DNA from: Raphanus sativus
Taxonomy: Eukaryota > Streptophyta > Magnoliopsida > Brassicales > Brassicaceae
Direction of reading: 5' to 3'
Assembly (NCBI RefSeq): GCF_000801105.2
Contig: NC_079519.1
Location: 15,205,828 to 15,269,827, forward strand
Length of the DNA stretch: 64,000 bases
Shown here piece by piece: positions 18,538 to 30,481 of the stretch (positions within the stretch are counted from its first letter, which is position 1; each line of letters opens with the position of its first letter). A program made the translations under genes and the position numbers. The notes beneath the pieces are model-generated. The model ran no database searches. It saw only the letters and a program-made list of their open reading frames with translations, and had not been told where the DNA came from.

Positions 18538-20771
18538 TGTGGGAACCGAAATTTGCACTGTCGATTCTAATTAATAAAAAACGGAGGAAAGCCAAGTTAA
18601 CCCGACTTTCCCTGAAGGTCCGGATTCTCTGCGACAGCCAACGACAAGTGACCGAACAAGTGCGGAAAATATAGAAAGATAACAAAAGACGAAAATCGTA
18701 CAAAAAGGGTTTTGTTAAGAGTTAGGACTGGACCTTGAGAAAGGCTGCCTATGTACCCCTTTCGAGGATCAAGTCGGACGTAGTTCAGTTAGAAAGATTT
18801 GAACAAGAGATCGAACTGCCTGGCGGAGTTCGTCTAGTACGAGCGTTTGTCATAGAAACGGGCGTGTCGAGAATAACGCCTAGGGTTTCTATGTGCGGAA
18901 CTCTGAGTAAAATGAATGTTAGATTCTTCCGAAGGAACAGAAGTCTGCGGACAAGATGAAGGTAGAACGAGAGGCGGCCAGACGTCCTAGGTCATGCCTT
19001 GCTAGTCTAACCACCTAAGTTCTGAGTTCCATCGGTCTAAAATCTCGGATCTGCTCTCTAAGACTCTCAATTTTCTTCTCTTGGATTTTTCTCTGTCTCC
19101 CCTTTGCTTCTCTCCCCAAGCTGCTTTATATACTCCTCCTTATGACGGCCTATTCTCCTTTTGGGCCGCGAATCGGGCTTTTCCATTTTCGTCGATCTTC
19201 GTGTTTATCGAGAAACTTGACATTTATCCTTTTCAGAATTTTAACATTTATCTTGTTATGTGAAGATAAACATAAACCGTCGTATCTATCTTAGAAAATC
19301 GTAAATGGATCGTCCGATCGTGTTTGGTCCCTTTCGAGCCGTTTCTCAGATTTCCGCTGTTTCTACGATTTCCTCGAAAGAATACTCATGTTTCGATATT
19401 GAGCTTTTCAGAAGATCTCTGATCCTTCGTAAAGTCGAGATGAATGGTGTCTTAAGATGACCATCATTGTTTTATACAACGAATTGAAGATCTCCCTGCC
19501 CGTTGATATCTTACGAGTTTTCCGAAGTCTTTCCGAGGATCTTGGTTTGGAATAAGAACGGGAGTTTTGTTCGCAGAATCTTAATGATTCGTTCCGCGAG
19601 AACTTGGGAAGGACGCAAAGTACAGACTTCTTGCGGCCGGAGCCTAGAACTTACGCACGAAGACTAGCCACCCGCCGACCCGAACCAACGCGGGGCTAGC
19701 CGCCCGGCGACCAGAACCAGCGCGAGCGCTAGCCGCCCGGCAACCTGGGACGGCGCTAGGCGTCCGGCGACCTGGGCCGGCGCTAGGCGCCCGACGACCA
19801 CGGCCAGCACAGGCGCTAGGCGCCCGGCGACCATGGCCAGCACGGGCGCTAGGTGCCCGGCGACCTGGGCCGGCGCTAGCAGCTCAGCGACCACGGCCAG
19901 CACGGGCGCTAGGCGCCCGGTGACCTGGGCCTGCGCTAGGCGCCCTGCGACCACGGCCAGAACGGGCGCTAGGCGCCTGGCGACCTGGGCCGGCGCCCGG
20001 CGACCTGGGCCGGCGCTAGGCGCCCGGCGACCTGGGCCGGTGCTAGGCGCCCGGCGACCTGGGCCGGCGCTAGGCGCCCGGCGACCTGGGCCGGCGCTAG
20101 GCGCCCGGCGACCACGGCTTGCACGGGCGCTAGGCGCCCGGCGAACTGGGCCTCGGCGAGGGCTTCGATTTGATATCTTGCTCGTTTCTGGGTCCTCACG
20201 GTTTGAGAGAACGAGCTCTTTGAAGTTTCTAGGAGCCCGGCGACCTGGGCCGGCGCTAGCCGCCCGCGACTACGGCCAGGACTGGGGCTGGTCGCCCGGT
20301 GACCTGGGTCTCGGCGAGGGCTTCAATTTGATATCTTACTCGTTTTCTGGGTCCTCACGGTTTGAGAGAACGAGCTCTTTGAAGTTTTTAGGCGCTCGGC
20401 GACCTGGGCCGGCGCTAGCCGCCCGGCGACCACGGCCAGCACTGGGGCTGGTCGCCCGGCGACCTGGGTCTCGGCGAGGGCTTCAATTTGATATCTTGCT
20501 CGTTTCTTCCGTATACTTTCGTATGGTCGTGTCATATCAGCTACGGACCTAATGTCTCTCGGTTCTTCTTGATTGTATCATCGAAGTTTTACGAGTAAAT
20601 CAGAGTTGGCTTTCTCGTAAAGTTTATCGTGTAAAACAAGAACGATCGACTTTAACATAGGTTTTTTAGCTATACGACTTGTTTTGCTTTCGATGCTTGT
20701 TTTATAGAATGTCCGCACATGATAAATATATTTAGCCGTTGATTTCGAGATAACCGTTTTTGACCCCAACA
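18538..20771 (-). mobile_element. Right (5') complete LTR of the array (2234 bp)
   Basis: Same boundaries as the middle LTR; it is longer because the minisatellite gained repeat units. The TATA box is at 19125-19132 on the minus strand. Its outer edge at 20771 directly abuts another related LTR fragment. Confidence 0.85.
19663..20490. repeat. GC-rich LTR minisatellite, array LTR 2
   Basis: The counterpart of 12957-13780, with a net gain of about 25 bases: points 6706 apart before the array are 6731 apart after it. This indicates copy-number change since the duplication. Single-base losses (for example near 20265) also distinguish it. Confidence 0.85.
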
Positions 20772-21521
20772 TCCGTCTGCACGCCCGGCGCCCAGAATGT
20801 GAGTCTGGGAGCCCGGCGCCCAGGATGCGAGTATGGGCGCCCGGCGTGCAAAATCGGGACGTCCGTCTGGACGCCCGGCGCCCAGAACGTGAGTCTGGGC
20901 GCCCGGCGCCCAGGAAGCGAGTCTGGGCCCCCGGCGAGCAGAAACGGGACGTCCGTCTGCACGCCTGACGCCCATGATGTGAGTCTGGGCGCCCGGTGCC
21001 CAGGACGCGGGTCTGGGCGCCCGGCGTGCAGAAACGGGACGTTCGTCTGCACGCCCGGCGCCCAGGATGTGAGTCTGAGCGCCAGGCGCCAGGGAAGCGG
21101 GTCTGGGCGCCCGGCGTGCAGAAACGGGACATCCGTCTGGGCGCCCGGTTCCCAGGATGTCAGTCTGGGCACCCGTCGTGCAGAAACGGGACGTCCGTCT
21201 GGATGCCCGGCGCCCATAACGTGAGTCTGGGCACCTGGCGCCCAGGATGTGAGTCTGGGCGCCCGGCGTGCAGAAACGGGACGTCCGTCTGGACGCCCGG
21301 CGCCCAGAACGTGAGTCTGGGCGCCCGGCGCCCAGGATGTGAGTCAGGGCGCCCGGCGTGCAGAATCGGGATGTCCGTCTGGGCGCTCGGCGCTTAGAGC
21401 TATGTCATGGTCGTGCTTGTTTTTTTTCCGTTTTTCCTTTCAGTGGTTGTTTTGCGGAAAGTCCGTAGATAAGAAATAATCTTAGCCGTTGATTTCGAGA
21501 TAACCGTTTTTGACCCCAACA
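20772..21521 (-). mobile_element. Partial LTR of a related element with a 90-bp minisatellite
   Basis: Ends at 21521 with the same terminus (reverse complement of TGTTGGGGTC) and the conserved stretch TAGCCGTTGATTTCGAGATA, so it is an LTR 5' end of the same superfamily on the minus strand. The rest (20772-21397) is a 90-bp tandem repeat anchored by GGGACGTCCGTCT at 20856, 20946, 21036, 21126, 21188, 21278 and 21368; one unit is short (62). Each unit has three roughly 30-base subunits around GCGCCCGGCGCCCAG. Frames through it are artefacts. Confidence 0.8.
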
Positions 21522-22255
21522 TAACCCACTGTTAGGGAATACTATTATAATTATATACTACTACTACTTACTTTCGTTATTACTTTATGCAGGTTTTATA
21601 AAAAATAAAAAAAAAATATTTTCAAAAAGTTTTTATTGAGTGAAGAAGGGGACAATAATCATATATAATTTATTGCTTGTCATTAACCACTTTCTAGACC
21701 AGTTTTAAATTTATTGATTATAGAAGTGCTAGAGATACTAAAGTGGATCAACCTGTCTACTATGTTTGCACTTACTGAGAATGTTTGAAGAAACCAAAGC
21801 TGACCTCCAACCTAATACTTACATCACTTGCTTGTCTTGGGGCTTGGTATACATGGGATCGGATAGTAGACTTGATTGAGAGAGAAATTAGTTGAGAGAA
21901 AGAATTGAAACTATTGTTTACCTGCAGGTCTAGATACTTGTTTGAACATCCTTGCATCCTTGTGATCGATATTCCCAAAGTAAAGCATACACATTTATTT
22001 TATGCAATAAATGAGGTTAGTAGAGGAGATTTTTAGACATGATTGGTTGAGTTGTTGACTAGGAGAACTTTGTTGCTATACTAGGATATGGTATAATGCG
22101 CTTTTGTAGTTAAGATGTTTATAACTTGGATTGCACTACTAGGAAGATATGACTAAGATTTATAAATGTTTTGAGTCCCTGCTGTTTTCAAACCTTTTCC
22201 AGAAAGACCACCATGTTTTGCTTGAGGACAAGCAAAAGGTTAAGTCTGGGGGAGT
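21522..22255 (+). mobile_element. 3' internal end of an Athila-like element
   Basis: Non-coding AT-rich sequence ending in a polypurine tract (AAGTCTGGGGGAGT) immediately before an LTR that starts TGATATACC. A short poly-A run and TA-rich tract lie at 21535-21620. The upstream part of the element is missing; no gag or pol is present. Confidence 0.65.
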
Positions 22256-23533
22256 TGATATACCATGAATTTGACTCCCTTTTAGTCATGGTATATTAGG
22301 GTTTTAGGATATATTTTATCTATTTTGGAGTCTATATAGTATATTTTTATAGGTACAGGAGTTAATGGAAGAAAGATGATGATTTTGGAGCATTTTGGAG
22401 AACTTTAGAGATTACACCCGAGAGGACCGTATCGACACTAGAGGTCGACAAGGACAGACGCGCATCGATTGATATACACTTAGTGCTATCGATCGATACC
22501 TAACCGCAGAAGCCCGGATTTGGCCACAGCCGACTTGACGCCCAAGACACAGACTATTTAACAAAACACCCCTGACGAGTTTTAACCTAATTCTATAGTA
22601 TTTATGTCTTTCCTATGTGTTTTGGCACAAACACGGTTTTTACAAGAGTTTTCTAAAAGTCTTTAGACATAGTTTCTTTGTTATTGGTGAGAAAGAGAGA
22701 GAGAGAGTTATCATTGAGAGCTATCTTGAACACCATTGTTTTCTATTCTATGAAGCTTTTTATATTTACTATGATTCTGTTTTGCTTGGCTATGTCTGAG
22801 TAAATATCTCTGTTAGATTTAGGATTCAAATAGGTTATGGGGATTAGCCCCAAATATGAATCCCTGAGCATGTGATATTCATCTTAGGAGATCATGCTTA
22901 ATGCTTGTGTAGGAGTAGCTAACCTACACATGATAACAAAGATAACATCCTTGGATCTATCTTTTTTGAGTTAGGAGTTGCTAGGCGCAAGCGACAGCAT
23001 GGTCAAGCAAATCTCTAATGAATTGTTATCAGACACACGCTTAAAGCTTACTAGTAGCGCATCGATTGATACTCCTATAGATTAATCAATCGATAGACGC
23101 GGGGAACTGTCGATCGACATCGGCGACAGCACACCGATCGATGTAATCTATGATTGCCAAAGGGAGTCTCATCGGTTCTAGTAATAGATAGTCATAACGA
23201 CAGTTAGTCTATTGCATCGTTGGGTTCTTTAATATCATGCAAGAATCTCATATAGGCATTCATACTACTATAATCCTGAAACCCTGAATAGTAATCCTAA
23301 GTCTAGCTCCTTAATCATACTTGTTAACCCCAAATCAATCAATTGAGTAATTGTCCTGCTCAAACCAGTTTCTAATTCACTTGTTATTTACTGCTTTGAA
23401 ATCTCCAACCTAGCTTAGTTACAATAATATCTAGTGATTCCTCAACTCCCTGTGGATTTGATCCCTAAATACTACAATTTGACCTATTTTGATGAAAGTA
23501 AATTTGCTATAGGGTAATTTGAGCAAGCTATCA
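22256..23533 (+). mobile_element. Athila-like LTR (1278 bp)
   Basis: Runs from TGATATACCATG to GAGCAAGCTATCA. Its last bases resemble the reverse complement of the Athila LTR edge at 51703 (TGATAGTGCTCAAATTACCC). It contains ATCGATTGATA and TATCGATCGATACC motifs like the Athila LTRs further right. No primer-binding site follows; satellite starts at once at 23534, so this is a 3' LTR whose right edge touches satellite. Confidence 0.8.
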
Positions 23534-25885
23534 TTCCTCATAACTCCTATGAGATTTATTCAACTTCCTGGTGATTCTATACTGATTAATGGTTTCAATT
23601 AAAGCTTCTTACATCTTGGTTCCTTCTGGTTTGATAAGAATCATGAAGATATTGCCAAATGTCCGAACAGGCTAATCTGAAATCACCTATATAGAAAGTG
23701 GGATAGCTTCTTCGTCATAACTCCTATGAGATTTATTCAACTTCCTGGTGATTATATACCGACTAATGGTTTCAAATCAAGCTTCTTACATCTTGGTTCC
23801 TTCTGGTTTGATAAGAATCATGAAGATATTGCCATATTTCCGAATAAGCAAATTTGGAATCATCTGACTATAAAGGGGATAGCTTATTTCTCATAAATCC
23901 TATCAGATTTATTCAATTTCCTGGTCATTCTACACTGATTAATGGTTTCAAATCAAGCTTCTTACATCTGGGTTCCTTCTGGTTTGATAAGAATCATGAA
24001 GATATTGCCATATGTCCAATTAGTCTAATCTGGAATCATCTGAATTTAAAGTGGGGTAGCTTCTTCCTCATAACTCCTATTAGATTTATTCAACTTCCTG
24101 TTGATTCTAAACTGATTAATGGTTTCAAATCAAGCTTCTTACATCTTGGTTCCTTCTGGTTTGATAAGAATCATGAAGATATTGCCATATGTCCGAACAT
24201 GCTAATCTGGAATCATCTGAATAGAAAGTGGGATATCTTCTTTCTCATAACTCCTATGACATTTATTCAACATCATGGTCATTGTACACTGATTAATTGT
24301 TTCAAATCAAGCTACTTACATCTTGGTTCCTTCTGGTTTGATAAGAATCATGAAAATATTGCCATATGAACATGCTCATCTGGAATCATCTGAATAAAAG
24401 GTGGGATAGCTTCTTCCTCATAAGTCTTATGAGATTTATTCAACTTCCTGGTCATTTTATACTGATAAATGGTTTAAAATAGAGCTTCTTACATCTTGGT
24501 TAATCCTGGTTTGATAAAAATTATGAAGATATGAAATATGTCCGAACATGCTAATCTAGAATCATCTGAATAGAAAGTGAGATATTTTCTTCATCATAAC
24601 TCCTATGAGATTTATTAAAACTTCCAGGTGATTCTATACTGATTAATGGTTTCAAATCAAGCTTCTTACATCTTGGTTCCTTCTGGTTTGATAAGAATCA
24701 TGAAGATATTGCCATATGTCCGAACATGCTAGTGTTAAATCATCTGAATAGAAAATGGGATAGCTTCTTTCTCATAACTCCTATGAGATTTATTCAACTT
24801 CCTGGTCATTTTATACTGATTAATGGTTTCAAATCAAGATTAATACATCTTGGTTCATCCTGGTTTGATAAGAATCATGAAGATATTGCCATATGTCTGA
24901 ACAGGCTAATCTGGAATCATCAGAATAGAAATTGGGATAGCTTCTTCCTCATAACTCCTATGAGATTTATTCAACTTACTGGTAATTATACACTGATTAA
25001 TGGTTTCAAATCAAACATCTTACATCTTGGTTCCTTCTGGTTTGATAAGAATCATGAAGATATTGCCATATGTCCGAACAGGATAATATGGAATCATCTG
25101 AATAGAAAGTGGGATAGATTCTTCCTCATTACTCCTATGAGATTTATTCAACTTCCTGGTGATTCTATACTGATTTATGGTTTCAAAAGCTTCTTCCATC
25201 TTGGTTCCTTTTGGTTTTATAAGAATCATGAAGATATTGCCATATGTCCGAACAAGCTAATCTGGAATCATCTGAATATAAAGGGGATAGCTTATTCCTC
25301 ATAACTCCCATCAGATTTATTCAACTTTCTGGTCATTTTACACTGATTAATAGTTTCAGATAAAGCTTATAACATCTTGGTTCCTTCTGGTTTGATAAGA
25401 ATTATGAAGATATTGCCATATGTCCGAACAGACAAATCTGGAATCATCTGAATAGAAAGTAGGATAGTTTCTTCCACATAACTCATATATGATTTATTCA
25501 ACTTCCTGGTCATTTACACTGATTAATTGTTTCAAATCAAGCTTCTTATATCTTGATTCCTTCTGGTTTGATAAGAATCATGAAAATATTGCCATATGTC
25601 CGAACAGGCTCATCTGGAATCATCTGAATAAAAAGTGGGATAGCTTCTTCCTCATAAGTCTTATGAGATTTATTTAACTTCCTCGTCATTCTATACTGAT
25701 AAATGGTTTCAAATCAAGCTTCTTACATCTTGGTTAATCCTGGTTTGATAAGAGTTATGAAGATATGAAATATGTCCGAACAGGCTAATCTAGAATCATC
25801 TTAATAGAAAGTGGGATATTAACTCCTATGAGATTTATTAAAACTTCAAGGTGATTCTATACTGATTAATGGTTTCAAATCAAGC
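23534..25885. repeat. Centromeric-type satellite array, about 176-bp monomers (CentBr/HindIII-like)
   Basis: About 13 head-to-tail monomers; HindIII sites (CAAGCTTC) at 23779, 23955 and 24132 give a 176-177 base period. Landmarks are TCATAACTCCTATGAGATTT, TTCAACTTCCTGG, ACTGATTAATGGTTTCAAAT, CATCTTGGTTCCTTCTGG and GCCATATGTCCGAACAGG. I recognise it from memory as the Brassica centromeric HindIII satellite. Monomers differ from each other and some have deletions (near 24530, 25190 and 25815), fitting an array edge rather than a homogeneous core. Long frames through it are incidental, because 177 is divisible by three. Confidence 0.85.
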
Positions 25886-28369
25886 AGTTATAGAACCTTC
25901 AACCTTTGCAAGGTTCTTTGCTTTTCCCTTCAAATATTTCATGGCTCGCTCATACTGATACATCCATCCGTAATGTACAGGTCCACGAAGCAATGCCTCA
26001 TATGGGAGGTGCACAGCTAGATGCTCCATGACGTCAAAAAACCCAGGAGGAAATATCTTCTCCAAGTTGCACAATAAGATGGGAATGTTCTCTTGAAGCT
26101 GTTCCACGACTTCTACTTTAAGAGTGCGGGTGCTCAGATCCCTGAAAAATGCTCCAATGCCTTGTATATTCCAAAAACAATTATACACATTATTAGTCAT
26201 ATATTATTTCAAACTAAAATCATTATATATAAAATTACTGCAATATATAATATATATAGTACCTGCAAATGCTTCATGTACGTTTGTAGGAAGTAGCTCC
26301 GCAAAAGCAAAGGGAAGTAGTCGTTGCATAAAGACATGACAGTCATGACTCTTCATCCCGGAGAACTTTTGACCCTTTTCAACGCATCTAGACAGATTTG
26401 AGACATACCCATCGGGGAATTTCACTTCTGATGCTACCCAGTTGAACAACACCGACTTTTTTTCTGAAGACAATCTGAATATCGGAACAAGAACTTGCCC
26501 ATTGCTGTTTATATGTAACTCACTTCTTGAGCAAATATCCGGCAAGTCTAACCTCGATTTTATGTTGTCTTTTGTCTTCCCCGGGACATTCAATATTGTA
26601 TTCATGATGTTCTCAAAGAAATTCTTCTCTATATGCATCACATCGAGGTTGTGGCGCAGAAGAAGATCCTTCCAATATGGAAACTCCCAAAATATACTCT
26701 TCTTGTGCCAGTTGTGATGAACACCGTAAGAATCAGGCATATTAGGGGGGACATGCCAATTACCACCACGAGGAACTGTTTCCAAAGCTCCATAGTAATC
26801 GAGTTGCTTTTCTGTTTCTTCTCCAGTTAAATATGGAGGAGGATTGTCTCTCACAACCTTTTTGTGCCTAAACAATGTCTTGTTTCTTCGGTACGGATGG
26901 CCAATGGGAAGAAATCGACGATGACAATCGAACCAACTTGTCTTCCTTCCATTCTTCAGTTGAAACGCATATGTCGCTCCATTACAATATGGACAAGCTA
27001 ATCTCCCATGTGTAGTCCATCCCGACAACATCCCATAGGCAGGAAAGTCACTTATGGTCCACAAAAGCATCGCTCGCATCGTGAAATTCGTCTTCGTTGA
27101 GCAGTCATACGTCCTCTCCCCAGTTGACCACAAATCCTTCAACTCTTTTATCAGGGGTTGCAGGAAAACATCCAGCGACCTTTTAGGATGTTTCGGACCA
27201 GGTATTAATATGGTCAAGAATAGCAACTCCCGTTGCATGCACATCTCTGGTGGCAGGTTGTATGGCGTAAGAAAGACTGGCCACAATGAATATTGTCTCC
27301 CTGACATTCCGAATGGACTAAATCCATCTGTGCATAATCCAAGATACACATTCCGGATATTGCTAGCGAATTCCGGATATACTTTGTTAAAATGTTTCCA
27401 TGCTCTTGCATCTGATGGATGTGTCATCTCACCATCCGTCTGAGTATGCTCGGCATGCCATTCATCTTTCCGGCAGTCTTCTCTGATTGGTACAATCTTT
27501 TCATCTGTCTGTAATTGGTAGGTACCACATCCTTTGGTACGGTACCCTATTACGTCCCCGTCCTTGCGGCTTGAATCGTGGTTTCTTGCAGAATCGACAT
27601 TCTTCTAACTTCTCATCATTTCCCCAGTAGATCATGCAGTTATCGATGCAAACATCTATCATCTCCGAAGGCAACCCAAGACTATAAACCAGTTTCTGAA
27701 TCTCATAATAAGAATCAGCAGACACATTGTCTTCCGGCAAATACTCTTTAAACAAGTCTGCCCATTCATTCATGCAACTTTCAGGTAGATTGTGATCAGT
27801 TTTAATATTCATCATTCTAGCAGCCAACGATAATTTAGAGAGACCTTCTCTACAACCACTGTAAAGTGGTTGATTCGCCGCATTTAACATTTCATAAAAC
27901 TTTTTTGCATCTATGTTAGGTTCTTCATCTTCATCATGAGCTACGAATGCATCAGTTACCATATCATGAACCCTATTAAAATCTACCATCTGCTCCTCCT
28001 GATGGTAACTATGTTCATTATGCAAATGATAAGCAACCGGTTCTTCCTGAAAATTGCTTTTACTACTACTAGCTTCATTCTGATCATAATTATTATAACC
28101 TTCTCCATGTTGAAACCAGATATAGTAATTTGGCGTGAAACCTCTATTTATTAAATGCTTCCAAACATTTTCACAATTTGTCAATTTCGAATTCTTGCAT
28201 TTCCGACATGGACAGAACATCTTACCGCTTTCTAGGGCGAGCGGTGTGGAATCTGCTTGATGCATAAATGTCTCCAGTCCCGCAATGTATTCTTTCGTCA
28301 CTCCCCGTTAGCATCTCTATGCATATACATCCAGCTCCACAACTCGTAGACATTCCCGGAGCCTGACAT
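25886..28369 (-). pseudogene. TNP2-like CACTA transposase, broken
   Basis: The likely start is ATG at 28369 (MSGSGN). A shift near 28301 breaks the frame before the long block 28301-27501, which has the N-terminal CPCRKC, FTPNYYIWFQHGEGY and CRFCKKPRFK motifs. Two more shifts (about 27500 and 27460) precede the catalytic block 27427-26263, with MTHPSDARAWKHF, LCTDGFSPFG, LPPEMCMQRE, FPAYGMLSGWTTHG and LRHNLDVMHIEKNF. A GT...AG intron (26161-26262) leads to a last exon from 26160 that runs into the deletion breakpoint at 25886. By family it would bind CACTA ends and catalyse cut-and-paste transposition; this copy cannot make a full protein. Confidence 0.88.
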
Positions 28370-28489
28370 TTTTTTCTTTTCACTTTTTTTTTGTTCTTGT
28401 TGGTGTGTTTAAAATGATGTTGAAACTTCCATATTTATAGAAAATTTTCGAATCTGGTAGTTGAAGTTTTGCGATGAATTTGCGAGGAA

Positions 28490-28841
28490 TAGGTAGGTAG
28501 CAAAAAAAAAACGTGTTTTAAAATTCCTCGTTAAGTTCACGTAAATATTTCCTTGTAAAGAAGACGCGAATTTACGTGGGTTTTACGAGGAAAGTATATT
28601 TTCTCATTTCCTCATAAAGATGATGCAAGGTTTACGTGGTGTTTACGAGGAAAGTGTATTTCCTCGTTAAAACCACGTAATGTTACGATGGTTTTACGAC
28701 GAAATGTTTTCTTCGTTACTTTACGAGGAAATAACGACGTTTTGTTCTTTCTTTGTAAATTCCTCGTAAACTCGTCGTAAAATTACGAGGATCATATTTC
28801 CTCGTTAATTTTCCTCGCCAAAGTGTTGTTTTCTTGTAGTG
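28490..28841. repeat. CACTA terminal inverted repeat and subterminal repeats
   Basis: The outer 15-20 bases (ending TTTTCTTGTAGTG at 28841) are the CACTA terminus. Internal copies of ACGAGGAAA / TTTCCTCGT in both orientations are the expected transposase-binding array. The flanking base triplet on the right is TAA; the matching left copy was lost with the left end. Confidence 0.75.
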
Positions 28842-28890
28842 TAAGAATCATGAAGATATTGCCATATGTCCGAACAGGCTAATGTGGAAT
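28842..28890. repeat. Satellite remnant between the CACTA and Gypsy insertions
   Basis: 49 bases matching the monomer segment TAAGAATCATGAAGATATTG through GAACAGGCTAAT. It shows that both the CACTA element and the following Gypsy element inserted into the same satellite array. Confidence 0.85.
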
Positions 28891-29466
28891 TGATATGATC
28901 GTAGGTGAAAGGATCACGTCCCTGACTGCTCTTCAACGTATTGTCATGATGAAACAAGATGTGGATTGAGTGATACTTCTAAGAGTTGCGGAATGACTCT
29001 TGGACTATCAAATGTTTGCTTGCAAGGTAAGGATCAAGGATCCGAGTAACACTTAGACAAGCTTTGATCAAACAAGATTCAGAGATAATTTTTAAAAGAA
29101 AAGAGTTTGATGATTTTATTAAGAAATGTCGTCCATAATATATAGGGAAAAAGTCTGTACATGCACAGCTTCTTGGAAACACACAAAATACCAAAAACTA
29201 AGGCTCCCTTGAAAACATAAACAAAGACCAAGTTTTAAATCCGAAAATAGACTAGTAAATAAGAGAAATGGCATGGTTTCATCAATAGGCTCATGTGTAG
29301 TGATGTGTCCAAGCCTCATTACAAACCTTGTTTGGAAAACCCAATGGGACAAAACCAAACAAAGGAAAAGAGTGCAAGTGACAACACCTCTCTTGATGAA
29401 TGTCTTAGACGACTTGAATCACAACCAGAGTAGTTGGATAAGCACACTCTAGACTGCCCTGGATAG
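28891..29466 (-). mobile_element. 3' LTR of the Gypsy element
   Basis: Pairs with 34195-34740; the main difference is a block of about 27 bases present here near 29225-29260 and absent from the other copy. The integrase frame ends inside it at 29405. Confidence 0.75.
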
Positions 29467-30481
29467 TGTATAAGAGTTTATGGAAAGCTTGATTGAATCT
29501 GTCTTGCTTGGACATAGTCACTGGACCAAATGGCACGTCTAGGTCTTTGTCACTTGTTTCATCAGGTTCAAGCGGTTCCTTGGTTCTTTCTTCATCTTCT
29601 TTAAGCTCTGGTTTAAGCTGATCCATCTCTTCAATTCCATTGCTGGCCAAGATCATATCATCCTCTCCCACTTGAGAAGAATTTGACCTCAAATCCGTTT
29701 CATCTGCATGATAAGAAACTAAATCAGTAACATTGAAGCTTGAACTCACGTTATACTTACCTTGGAGATCCAGTTGATAGGCATTGTTGTTGATCTTCCT
29801 GATGACTTTGAAACGACCATCTAATCTAGGCATGAGCTTGGATTTTCTCTCATTAGGAAATCTGTCCTTCCTCAAGTGTATCCAAACTAAATCTCCTTCT
29901 TCAAAGATCATTTCCTTTCTTCCTTTGTTAGCTTGCTTGGCGTACATCTTGGTTTTGTTCTCTATATTGATATGTGCCTTCTCATGTATCTGCTTAACAA
30001 ATTCAGCTTTCTTTTGTCCATCCAAGCTAACTCTTTCACTCAAAGGTAAATGCATTAGATCAAAAGGTGATAAAGGATTGAAACCATAGACAATTTCAAA
30101 TGGAGAGAACTTAGATGCATAATGCCTAGCATGATTATAAGCAAATTCTACATGAGGCGAACATTCTTCCCAAGTTTTAAGGTTCTTTTTAATCAATGCA
30201 CGCAAAAAGGTAGACAATGTTCTATTGACAACTTCAGTTTGTCCATCAGACTGTGGATGACAAGTAGTAGAGAAACACTGTTTAGTTCATAACTTAGACC
30301 ACAAGGTTTTCCAAAAGAAGCTAAGAAACTTAGTGTCTCTATCAGAAACAATTGTCCTAGGCATGCCATGAGGTCTAACAATCTCTTTAAAGAACAAACT
30401 AGCAACATTCACAGCATCATCAGTCTTATGACATGGAATAAAGTAAGCCATTTTAGAAAACCTATCAACAACTACGAACAT
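29405..30481 (-). pseudogene. Integrase (C-terminal part) of the Gypsy element
   Basis: Fragments in more than one frame carry the core: [13 protein letters not shown] (first catalytic Asp) and [10 protein letters not shown] (second Asp), then after a frame change near 30290 a long frame with the C-terminal domain ([54 protein letters not shown]). The tail is acidic and extends into the LTR. The usual DDE Glu region lies in the frame-shifted part. Integrase inserts the cDNA into the host genome; this copy is broken. Confidence 0.8.

Larger units (their letters stand above)
6826..20771 (-). mobile_element. Tandem LTR-sharing array of a non-autonomous Tat-like element
   Basis: Order from left: partial 3' LTR (to 7318), internal (7319-11831), complete LTR (11832-14027), internal (14028-18537), complete LTR (18538-20771). 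Equivalent points are 6706-6710 bases apart and the two units are nearly identical by eye. The element reads on the minus strand: LTRs begin TGTTGGGGTC and end TTCCCACA, a purine tract (GGGGGGCTAAC) precedes the 3' LTR, and a primer-binding-like site follows the 5' LTR. No gag, RT or integrase is recognisable; the only coding trace is the end of an antisense ORF shared with T1. Copies sharing single LTRs are the expected product of unequal LTR-LTR recombination. The left LTR continues into 222-339 beyond the MULE. Confidence 0.85.
25886..28841 (-). mobile_element. CACTA (En/Spm) DNA transposon, left end deleted
   Basis: The right terminus is a CACTA inverted repeat: on the minus strand it starts CACTACAAGAAAACAACAC at 28841. 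28490-28800 is dense in subterminal motifs (TTTACGAGGAAA, CCTCGTAAA). A TNP2-type transposase follows. The left terminus is absent: the transposase stops abruptly at satellite (25885), and the satellite resumes at 28842 about 30 bases further along the monomer. A deletion therefore removed the left end of the element and some satellite. Confidence 0.85.

Noticed and set aside
20578..21397. Long Arg/Pro/Gly-rich frames on both strands
   Set aside because: They are by-products of the 90-bp tandem repeat, open in several frames at once.
23854..25304. Repeated frames of 171 and 192 residues with FWFDKNHEDIAICP words
   Set aside because: Translation of the centromeric satellite monomer; present only because monomer length keeps frame. 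Not a protein gene.
23534..25885. CRISPR-like repeat array
   Set aside because: Monomers are contiguous, about 176 bases and diverged, with no spacers; it is a eukaryotic satellite.
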